Positions 5,709-12,175 of a stretch of 33,547 nt of DNA are shown one piece after another; the first letter of the stretch is position 1, and the number at the start of each line of letters is the position of its first letter. Made by a program: the position numbers and the translations under genes. The notes under the pieces were generated by a model. It was not told where the DNA came from, ran no database searches, and saw only the letters and a program-made list of their open reading frames with translations. The stretch covers positions 1 through 33,547 of the forward strand of contig JACIWR010000005.1 in assembly GCA_014360845.1 (NCBI GenBank). The letters are read 5' to 3'. This stretch comes from Anaerolineae bacterium. Lineage in GTDB: Bacteria; Chloroflexota; Anaerolineae; JACIWR01.

Positions 5709-7451
5709 ATGGCCAAGATTCTGCGCGTGAATATGACCGATCGCTCGGTCAAATACGAAGACGTACCGGAAAAGTACCGGTTCATGGGTGGGCGGTGGCT
5801 GACCTCTTCTATCATCGCCGATGAGGTGGATCCCACCTGCCATCCCCTGGGGCCCAACAACAAACTTGTCTTCGCCCCGGGGATCGTCACCGGCACCAAC
5901 GCGCCTTCTTCGGGTCGCGTATCGGTAGGCGGCAAATCTCCGCTCACCGGAGGCATCAAGGAATCCAATGCTGGATCCAACTGGCCGCAATTCCTCGCCA
6001 AACTGGGCATTAAAGCCATCGTTGTCGAAGGCCACCCCTCCGATGCCGGGTGGTGGGGGTTGCACATCACCAAGGACGGCGCCGAGTTCTTCCCCGCCGA
6101 CGAGTATGCTGGCCGCAGCCTCTACGAAGTCTTCCCGCTCCTCTTCGAGCGCTTCGGGAAGAAAGTGGCCATCGCAGCGACAGGCGTAGCGGGCGAGATG
6201 CGAATGGCCATGGCCGGAGTTTGCTTCAACGACACCGAGAACCGCCCCAGCCGCTACTCCGGTCGTGGTGGATTGGGCGCTGTGATGGGTGCTAAACACC
6301 TCAAATTCATCGTCGTAGACCCGCAAGGCGCGCCCGGTGTCGAGATCGCCGACAAGGACCTCTTTGAACGCGGGCGCAAGAAACTGATCGAGGCCCTGCG
6401 CACTCACGACATCACCAAGCCCAAAGGCACCCTCAACACTTACGGCACCGCTGCCCTGGTTAACGTCCTCAACGAGGCCGGCGCGTACCCCACTCGCAAC
6501 TTCCGCGAGGGCCGCTTCGAGGGCGCAGCCACCACCTCCGGCGAGGCTATCTTCGAAGGCAATAAGCAGCGCCTGGGCAAGGAACTCTACAACCACGGCT
6601 GCCACCCCGGTTGCATCATCCAGTGCTCCAACACCTGGCACAAACCAGATGGAACAGAGTATGTTTCCTGCATCGAGTATGAGTCCACCTGGGCGCTGGG
6701 GGCCAACTGCGGCATTGACAACCTGGACGACATCGCCGAATTGATCTGGCTGTGCAACGACCTGGGCCTCGACACCATTGAGACCGGCGGCACTATCGCC
6801 GTGGCCATGGACGCCGGACTGCTGGAGTTCGGTGATGGCAAAGGCGCTATCCGCTTATTGCGCGAAGAGGTCGGCAAGGGCACGCCCCTGGGCCGCATCC
6901 TGGGCAACGGCGCAGCCTTCACCGGTCGCGCCTTTGGCTGGACGCGGGTGCCGGGGTGCAAAGGGCAGAACATGCCCGCCTACGAGCCCCGCGCCGTCAA
7001 GGGCATCGGCATCACTTATGCCACCACCCCCATGGGCGCCGACCACACCGCCGGATACACCATCGCCCCCGAGATTCTGGGTGTCAGCGGCAAGGTGGAC
7101 CAGTTCGCCACAGACAAAGCGGACCTTTCCCGCAACTTCCAGCACTCCACCGCCTTCATTGACTCCTCCGGCCACTGCCTGTTCATCGCCTTCGCCATCC
7201 TGGACATCCCCAGCGGCTTCGAGGGGTTCGTGGAAGAGTGTGCTGGTGTCGTGGGTGCCGACTGGACCGGAGACGACGTCATGAGAATCGGCAAGGAGAT
7301 TCTCGACAAGGAGGTAGCCTTCAACCGGGCGGCAGGCTTCACCTCAGCTCACGACCGCGTACCTGAGTTCATGAAGTACGAGAAACTCCCGCCGCACAAC
7401 GTCGTCTGGGATGTACCCGATGAGGTATTGGACGCCGTCCACGGCGCATAA
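5709..7451 (+). CDS. Aldehyde:ferredoxin oxidoreductase family tungsto/molybdoenzyme
   Basis: The 580-aa product has the full AOR architecture. Residues 1-200 form the bis-pterin-binding N-terminal domain (MGGRWLTSSI, GIVTGTNAPSSGR, SRYSGRGGLGAVMGAKHLK). Cys298, Cys302, Cys306 and the distant Cys490 (DSSGHCLF) are the expected ligands of a [4Fe-4S] cluster. EYESTWALGANCGI and the YATTPMGADHTAGYT segment are typical of the pterin-contacting C-terminal domains. AOR enzymes oxidise aldehydes, or catalyse related low-potential redox chemistry, in the cytoplasm using ferredoxin. The CX3CX3C spacing differs from CX2CX3C of Pyrococcus furiosus AOR, so this is probably a divergent subfamily with unknown substrate. 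A radical-SAM maturase and MoaD follow, and a structured leader precedes. Confidence 0.93.
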   Translation: MAKILRVNMTDRSVKYEDVPEKYRFMGGRWLTSSIIADEVDPTCHPLGPNNKLVFAPGIVTGTNAPSSGRVSVGGKSPLTGGIKESNAGSNWPQFLAKLGIKAIVVEGHPSDAGWWGLHITKDGAEFFPADEYAGRSLYEVFPLLFERFGKKVAIAATGVAGEMRMAMAGVCFNDTENRPSRYSGRGGLGAVMGAKHLKFIVVDPQGAPGVEIADKDLFERGRKKLIEALRTHDITKPKGTLNTYGTAALVNVLNEAGAYPTRNFREGRFEGAATTSGEAIFEGNKQRLGKELYNHGCHPGCIIQCSNTWHKPDGTEYVSCIEYESTWALGANCGIDNLDDIAELIWLCNDLGLDTIETGGTIAVAMDAGLLEFGDGKGAIRLLREEVGKGTPLGRILGNGAAFTGRAFGWTRVPGCKGQNMPAYEPRAVKGIGITYATTPMGADHTAGYTIAPEILGVSGKVDQFATDKADLSRNFQHSTAFIDSSGHCLFIAFAILDIPSGFEGFVEECAGVVGADWTGDDVMRIGKEILDKEVAFNRAAGFTSAHDRVPEFMKYEKLPPHNVVWDVPDEVLDAVHGA

Positions 7452-7466
7452 AATCTGATCTGCGCG

Positions 7467-7496
7467 GTGCCGGGCGCCAACTGGTGCCCGGCACCC
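7467..7496 (+). terminator. Perfect intercistronic hairpin between AOR and radical SAM genes
   Basis: GGTGCCGGGC and GCCCGGCACC form a 10-bp stem, with further GCCA/TGGT pairing in the loop. It lies 15 bases after the AOR stop and about 11 bases before the next start codon, with no T-tract. It could protect the AOR message or partly reduce downstream expression, so that more enzyme than maturase is made. Confidence 0.55.
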
Positions 7497-7507
7497 ACGA
7501 GGGAGCT

Positions 7508-8698
7508 ATGGCCAAAATCGCCCTTGACGCCAGCGGACAGATCGTGTTACCCGCCCGCTGGCGACAACGCCATCAACTGGATACCGGTGGAGAGCTGCTA
7601 TTGGAAGAAACCGAGAGCGGCCTGGTCCTCCACCCCATCCGGCCCGATGTGCGCAAGGTATACCTGGAAGTGACCACGCGCTGCAACCTCCACTGCCGCA
7701 CCTGCGTGCGCAACATCTGGTCCGAACCTCTGGCCGACATGGAGGAGAACACCTTCGCCCGCCTGCTGGCCCAGATGCAGGAGTTGCCCCAACTGCGCGA
7801 GGTCGTCATCGGCGGCTATGGGGAGCCCTTCGTCCACCCCCGTCTCCTGGACATGCTATCCGCCCTCAAGGGCCTGGGCCTTAAAATCACCATCAGCACC
7901 AACGGGCTGCTGCTAGATGAGGAGCGGGTCACGGCGCTGGTACAAATGGGGATAGACGGCCTCACCGTCTCCCTCGACGGGGCCAACCCGGAAACTTACG
8001 CCAGCATCCGCCAGGGCTCCAATCTTCACGCTGTGCTGCGCAACATCGAGACCCTAAAGCGGGTCAAAGCAAAGTTGGGCCAGGTGCTCCCGCGCCTGGG
8101 TATCGAGTTCGTGGCCCTGAGACGGAATGTGGAAGAATTGCCCGATCTGCTGCGGCTGGCGGGGAGGATGGGAGCCAATCGGGCCATCATCACCAACGTT
8201 CTGCCCCACACGCCAGAGATGGCCCAGGAACTGCTCTACAGCCGCGACGGGAGCGAACCCCTACCCGTTCCCACCGGTTGGGCCGTTCTCAGCGATGACT
8301 GGCTGCTGTGGGGCACGATGGAAATGCCGCGCATGACCTGGGGCGCTGAGCGACGCTGCCGCTTCATCGCCAGCCACGCCCTGGTCGTCGGCTGGGATGG
8401 AGGAGTGAGTCCCTGCTACGCCCTGTCTCACTCCTACCCCTACTACATATTCGGTCGCCGCAAGGAGGTCAGCCGCTACACCTTCGGCAACGTGAACCGG
8501 TCCACCCTGACCGAGATATGGACCTCCGAGGATTACATCCGTTTCCGGGCGGAAGTGCGCCGCTTCCACTTCCCCTCGTGTGTGGATTGCGAGTTGCGCG
8601 ACACTTGTGATTTGACGGCCGCCAACGAGGCTTGCTGGGGCTGGACCCCTTCCTGTGCCGATTGTCTATGGGCACAAGACATCATTCGCTGTCCGTGA
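7508..8698 (+). CDS. Radical SAM/SPASM protein, probable tungsten-oxidoreductase maturase
   Basis: The ATG at 7508 is preceded by GGGAG and gives 396 aa; the track start at 7484 lies in a hairpin. Residues 1-44 (SGQIVLPARWRQRHQL, then GGELLLEETESGLVLHPI) resemble a swapped-hairpin AbrB-like fold. CNLHCRTC (Cys59, Cys63, Cys66) is the CX3CX2C motif that binds the radical-SAM [4Fe-4S] cluster. A Cys-rich C-terminus (CVDCELRDTC...CADC...) is a SPASM-type auxiliary cluster domain. Proteins of this layout next to AOR genes are annotated as tungsten cofactor oxidoreductase radical SAM maturases. It probably modifies or activates the AOR enzyme, but the reaction is not established. MoaD follows nine bases downstream. 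Confidence 0.88.
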   Translation: MAKIALDASGQIVLPARWRQRHQLDTGGELLLEETESGLVLHPIRPDVRKVYLEVTTRCNLHCRTCVRNIWSEPLADMEENTFARLLAQMQELPQLREVVIGGYGEPFVHPRLLDMLSALKGLGLKITISTNGLLLDEERVTALVQMGIDGLTVSLDGANPETYASIRQGSNLHAVLRNIETLKRVKAKLGQVLPRLGIEFVALRRNVEELPDLLRLAGRMGANRAIITNVLPHTPEMAQELLYSRDGSEPLPVPTGWAVLSDDWLLWGTMEMPRMTWGAERRCRFIASHALVVGWDGGVSPCYALSHSYPYYIFGRRKEVSRYTFGNVNRSTLTEIWTSEDYIRFRAEVRRFHFPSCVDCELRDTCDLTAANEACWGWTPSCADCLWAQDIIRCP

Positions 8699-8707
8699 GG
8701 GAGACTG

Positions 8708-8950
8708 ATGCTCACTGTCCAGGTTCGCTTGTTTGCTACCTTACGCCGCCACTTTCCCGACCTGAAGCTGGGCGAGGCGATGTCGGTGGAGTTGCCCGAC
8801 GGCGCGACCGTGGGCCAACTCATCGCGCACTTGGGCCTGCCCCCCCAAGAGATCAAAACGGTCTTCGTCAACAATCTCATCCGGGAAATGGAAAGTCCGC
8901 TGGCGGACGGGGATGTGGTCGGTATCTTTCCCCCCGTAGGCGGAGGATAG
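8708..8950 (+). CDS. MoaD/ThiS-family sulfur carrier
   Basis: This 80-aa protein is a full-length MoaD-like beta-grasp protein (VQVRLFATLRRHFP, LPDGATVGQLIAHLGLP, ADGDVVGIFPPVGGG). It ends in Gly-Gly-Gly, so the C-terminus could be adenylated by a MoeB-like enzyme and carry sulfur for pterin dithiolene formation. Its position, nine bases behind the radical SAM gene in the AOR operon, implies a role in tungsten- or molybdenum-pterin supply, or as a dedicated carrier for this AOR. The ribosome-binding site is GAGGGAG overlapping the preceding stop region. No MoaE, MoeB or MoaA is visible in the window. Confidence 0.9.
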   Translation: MLTVQVRLFATLRRHFPDLKLGEAMSVELPDGATVGQLIAHLGLPPQEIKTVFVNNLIREMESPLADGDVVGIFPPVGGG

Positions 8951-8963
8951 GTTCAGAAGTGCC

Positions 8964-8999
8964 AAACGTGCCCTGGCAGTTGTTGTCAGGGCACGTTTT
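8964..8999 (+). terminator. Intrinsic terminator of the AOR operon
   Basis: AAACGTGCCCTG (8964-8975) pairs perfectly with CAGGGCACGTTT (8987-8998) around an 11-base loop, followed by a T-rich run. It begins 14 bases after the MoaD stop codon. Confidence 0.85.
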
Positions 9000-9009
9000 G
9001 TGTTGCTAT

Positions 9010-9120
9010 GGCTACAGAGGCTCGGAGGGCGGGGTCATGCCCCGCCGCATCCACGTCGGGCCACGGGCCCGACCTACTGCACACATCGTGCGTTTTCCTG
9101 TGTGCTTCTGGGGCTACAGA
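9010..9120. repeat. Inverted-repeat-rich intergenic element flanked by a 9-bp direct repeat
   Basis: Three hairpins follow one another: GGCGGGG/CCCCGCC (9028-9046), GTCGGGCC/GGCCCGAC (9055-9073) and GCACACA/TGTGTGC (9079-9105). The block is bracketed by identical GGCTACAGA at 9010-9018 and 9112-9120, which could be a target-site duplication of a small non-coding element. It fills the gap between the AOR operon terminator and the 3' end of the convergent glyA gene and may also stop glyA transcription. Confidence 0.6.
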
Positions 9121-9150
9121 ATACTCTGAGGCTGATCGCCCGTGCCGCCA

Positions 9151-10533
9151 TCAAATCCGCACCCCCACAATGGGCACCGGGAAGCGATGACAGAGCTCTC
9201 GTACCTCGGCGCGCACTTCCTCGCGCACGGCCTCATCACCCACGTTGTGCAACAGGCGGCTGATCAGACGGGCTATCTGACGCATCTGCGCCGGCCCCAT
9301 GCCTCGCGTGGTGGCCGCCGGCGTGCCGATGCGGATGCCGCTGGTCACCATGGGCGGCTGCGGATCGTAGGGGATCAGGTTCTTGTTGACCGCGATGCCC
9401 GCCGTCTCCAGCACCTCCTCGGCCACGTTGCCGGTCACCCCCACACTGCGCAAATCCACCAACAGCAGGTGGTTGTCCGTGCCGCCGGACACCAGGCGGA
9501 ACCCCTCTTCTTGCAAGGCCTCGGCCAGCGTCTGCGCGTTGACCACGATCTGCTGAGCGTATTCGCTGAATTCGGGGCGCATGGCCTCCCGCAGGGCCAC
9601 GGCTTTGGCGGCGATGACGTGCATCAGCGGCCCGCCCTGGGTACCCGGAAAGACGGCGCGATCAATGTCATCTGCCAGTTCCTTGCAGCAGAGAATCAGC
9701 CCCCCACGCGGCCCGCGCAGGGTTTTGTGTGTGGTAGTCGTCACCACCTGGGCATAAGGGATGGGGCTGGGATGCACGCCAGCGGCGACCAATCCAGCGA
9801 TGTGCGCCATGTCCACCATCAGATAGGCCCCCACTTCATCGGCGATCTCCCGCAGGCGGGGGAAATCAATGATTCGCGGGTAGGCGCTGGCCCCGGCCAG
9901 GATCACCCGCGGGCGATGCTCGCGGGCCAGACGAGCTACCTCGTCGTAATCAATGCACTCGGTCTCCCGGCTGACCCCATAATGCACGAAGTTGTATAGC
10001 TGTCCCGAAAAGTTCAGTTGGTGGCCGTGGGTCAGGTGCCCACCATGATCCAGACGCATGGCCAGCACCGTCTCCCCCGGTTTGAGCAGGGCCAGGTAAG
10101 CGGCGGCGTTGGCCTGCGAGCCGGAGTGGGGCTGCACGTTGGCGTGTTCGGCCTTGAACAGATCGCAGGCCCGCTCTATGGCCAGGCGCTCGGCGATGTT
10201 GACGAAATAGCAGCCACCGTAGTAACGCTTGCCCGGATAGCCCTCCGCGTACTTGTTGGTCAACAGCGAGCCCTGGGTCTCCAGCACCTCCAGGCTGACG
10301 TAGTTTTCGGAGGCGATCAGTTCCAGCGTCTCCTGCTGACGCTGGCGCTCGGCGACGAACATGCGGTAGAGAATGGGGTCGGAATGGGCCAGCCCGGTGA
10401 GCAATCCCTGACAGGCCAGTCGTTCCGCCTCCTGGGCGGATACGCCCCAAATCTCGCGCACCTCTTTCCAGATGGCCTGGTAAGCAACGGCACTGATGCC
10501 TTCCTGTTCATAGCATATCAGTTCTTCTTCCAT
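9151..10533 (-). CDS. glyA: Serine hydroxymethyltransferase with N-terminal extension
   Basis: This 460-aa protein is a clear [14 protein letters not shown] (69-77), [28 protein letters not shown], the [13 protein letters not shown] segment, and [11 protein letters not shown] with the PLP-binding Lys270. It interconverts serine and glycine with tetrahydrofolate in the cytoplasm. Bacterial SHMTs are usually about 415 residues; the extra part is roughly 50 residues before the [20 protein letters not shown] region, predicted helical and without a signal peptide. The ATG at 10533 has only a modest Shine-Dalgarno match (GTGAG), but no better internal start exists before the conserved core, so the extension appears real. 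The gene stands alone on this strand. Confidence 0.95.
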   Translation of the reverse strand: MEEELICYEQEGISAVAYQAIWKEVREIWGVSAQEAERLACQGLLTGLAHSDPILYRMFVAERQRQQETLELIASENYVSLEVLETQGSLLTNKYAEGYPGKRYYGGCYFVNIAERLAIERACDLFKAEHANVQPHSGSQANAAAYLALLKPGETVLAMRLDHGGHLTHGHQLNFSGQLYNFVHYGVSRETECIDYDEVARLAREHRPRVILAGASAYPRIIDFPRLREIADEVGAYLMVDMAHIAGLVAAGVHPSPIPYAQVVTTTTHKTLRGPRGGLILCCKELADDIDRAVFPGTQGGPLMHVIAAKAVALREAMRPEFSEYAQQIVVNAQTLAEALQEEGFRLVSGGTDNHLLLVDLRSVGVTGNVAEEVLETAGIAVNKNLIPYDPQPPMVTSGIRIGTPAATTRGMGPAQMRQIARLISRLLHNVGDEAVREEVRAEVRELCHRFPVPIVGVRI

Positions 10534-10642
10534 TTTTGTCTCACTTCCGTCTTCTCAATCTCTGGCCCCGGTACAACCGCCCGGCCCCTGAAGCCCGTGC
10601 TGGCCTCATCTATCTTTCCGTCCGTTTTTGGCTTGGCGACTC

Positions 10643-10788
10643 CTCTGTCAACGAATATTCAACGAATAGACCGCGATGCTGATCATTCGTTTATTCGTTC
10701 CACCATTCGTTGACAGTATGTTGCCCGATTAAAGTGTCAACCCATTCTGAACCATCCCCCTATTTCCCCGGAAAATTGCACCATCCCC
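10643..10788. repeat. Dispersed palindromic repeat, copy A, with IS-end-like flank
   Basis: A palindromic core runs from CTGTCAACGAAT (10645-10656) to its exact inverse ATTCGTTGACAG (10705-10716), with inner ATTCGTTTATTCGTT-type repeats. The conserved flank continues through TGTCAACC and GAACCATCCCC, then a related module CTATTTCCCC...CACCATCCC up to 10787. Core plus first flank recurs in inverse orientation at 27462-27587 with clearly high identity by hand alignment, and the second module recurs at 27682-27720. Terminal TGTCAA with repeated ACCATCCC modules is reminiscent of insertion-sequence ends of the IS21 type, but no transposase is present. Confidence 0.8.
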
Positions 10789-10934
10789 TATCCTATCAGC
10801 GCCTTGCTGATTATACAGTGCTGCCTGGCAAAAGTCAATCATTCCGCCAACGAGTTCCCCGCAAGCCTCTTACTACGTGAGGAGTCCAATGACAGCTTGC
10901 CCACCGACGCAGCAGTACAAGTGGCTGGAATCAC

Positions 10935-10963
10935 TAGACGCAGCGCGCGAGTTATGCTACAAT
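10935..10963 (+). promoter_or_regulatory. Candidate promoter for the PhzF-family gene
   Basis: TAGACG (10935-10940), 17 bases, then TACAAT (10958-10963), about 40 bases before the proposed start codon. The -10 box is good and the -35 box weak (4 of 6 consensus positions). Confidence 0.4.
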
Positions 10964-11002
10964 ATGACCAGCCTGCTCATGCGTACTCCAAGGAGGATGC
11001 AG

Positions 11003-11926
11003 TTGAGAGAATATCGCTTCATCCAGGTAGACGTTTTCACCGACCGCCCCTTTGGTGGCAACCCTCTGGCCGTCTTCCCCGAAGCTGAGGGACTATCCAC
11101 CGAGGAAATGCAGTGCCTGGCACGAGAGATGAACCTCTCCGAGACAACCTTCGTGCTCCCGCCCCAGGCCCCAGAGGCCGATTTCAAAGTGCGCATCTTC
11201 ACCCCCGCCAAGGAACTGCCCTTCGCCGGACATCCGGTAGTAGGCACCCACTGGGTTCTGGCGCACCTGGGCCGCGTGATCCTGCAGGAGCCGGTAACCC
11301 AGGTGCACTTCGAACTGGGCGTGGGCGTGCTACCCGCCACTCTACACGTCACCGCAGGCCAGGTAGAGCGGGTAGTGATGACCCAGGACCGGCCGACCTT
11401 CCACGCCGTGTTGGAAGACGTGACCCATCTCGCGGCGGGGCTGGGCCTGTCCGCCGAGGCCATCACCGAAACGGGATTGCCCGTACAGGTCGTCTCCACG
11501 GGAGTGCCGCAGATGATGGTCCCGGTGCGCTCTCTGGACGAGGTGAAAGCCTTGGACGCCGGCCAACTCAACATAGCTGCCCTCAACCAAGCCTGCCACG
11601 CCGTCGGCACCGAGTGCGTGATGGTCTTCACCTTCGAGACAGAACGCCCCGAGTCCACAGTCCACGTGCGCATGTTCGCTCCGCTGCTGGGAGTGCCAGA
11701 AGACCCGGCCACCGGCAGCGCCAATGGCGCGCTGGGGGCCTACCTGGTTCATCACAAGGCCGTACCCGTGACCGGCCCCACCGTCCACATCGTCAGCGAG
11801 CAGGGAGCAGAACTCGGTCGGCCCAGCACATTGTACATCGAGGTGGACAGCGTGGGCGAGGAAATCACCGCCGTACGCGTGGGTGGGCAGGTAGTCCCGG
11901 TGGCGGAAGGTGTGGTGCGATTCTGA
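11003..11926 (+). CDS. PhzF family protein (phenazine biosynthesis-like epimerase/isomerase fold)
   Basis: The sequence matches the PhzF family: REYRFIQVDVFTDRPFGGNPLAVF at the start, NLSETTFVLPP, RIFTPAKELPFAGHPVVGTHWVL and DPATGSANGALGAYL near the end. The catalytic Glu of the family corresponds to SET in LSETTF. Family members catalyse isomerisation or proton-transfer reactions; most non-phenazine members have unknown substrates. The track begins at 10877, but AAGGAGG ends at 10996, directly against the ATG at 10997 and six bases before a TTG at 11003. The TTG gives ideal spacing and a 307-aa protein of family-typical length and beginning. A 49-aa membrane peptide follows 21 bases later. 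Confidence 0.9.
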   Translation: MREYRFIQVDVFTDRPFGGNPLAVFPEAEGLSTEEMQCLAREMNLSETTFVLPPQAPEADFKVRIFTPAKELPFAGHPVVGTHWVLAHLGRVILQEPVTQVHFELGVGVLPATLHVTAGQVERVVMTQDRPTFHAVLEDVTHLAAGLGLSAEAITETGLPVQVVSTGVPQMMVPVRSLDEVKALDAGQLNIAALNQACHAVGTECVMVFTFETERPESTVHVRMFAPLLGVPEDPATGSANGALGAYLVHHKAVPVTGPTVHIVSEQGAELGRPSTLYIEVDSVGEEITAVRVGGQVVPVAEGVVRF

Positions 11927-11947
11927 GATCAAAGGAGGTCTTGTGGA

Positions 11948-12097
11948 ATGAGTGGATTGCTGATCGTCGTCCTTTGCATTTTCGCAGTGATGGGGCTGGT
12001 ATTCCTGGTGAATTATTGGGCCACGCACTATCCACACACCAGACTGGGACGCATTTGCAAAGCGATTGACGATTGGATCGACCGGCTGCCCGACTGA
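11948..12097 (+). CDS. Small single-span membrane protein (49 aa)
   Basis: This ORF is below the track's length limit. It starts at an ATG preceded by AAAGGAGG with good spacing and encodes a hydrophobic N-terminal helix (LLIVVLCIFAVMGLVFLV) followed by an Asp- and Arg-containing tail (GRICKAIDDWIDRLPD). It lies 21 bp after the PhzF-family gene and 78 bp before the secreted hydrolase, so cotranscription is possible. The strong ribosome-binding site, single clear membrane segment and absence of any competing gene support it as real. I know of no family assignment. Confidence 0.65.
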   Translation: MSGLLIVVLCIFAVMGLVFLVNYWATHYPHTRLGRICKAIDDWIDRLPD

Positions 12098-12175
12098 GAA
12101 CCGGGAAAACGCGTCATCGCTGTGAAGTAGAAGAGGTAGGCCTATCACCATCGCATAAGCAGAGAGGAGGCACTC

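Noticed and set aside
5667-6641. A 324-aa minus-strand ORF
   Set aside because: Antisense shadow of the AOR gene, which has unmistakable family motifs.
10735-10788. Complete insertion sequence
   Set aside because: Only end-like modules are seen; there is no transposase frame nearby.
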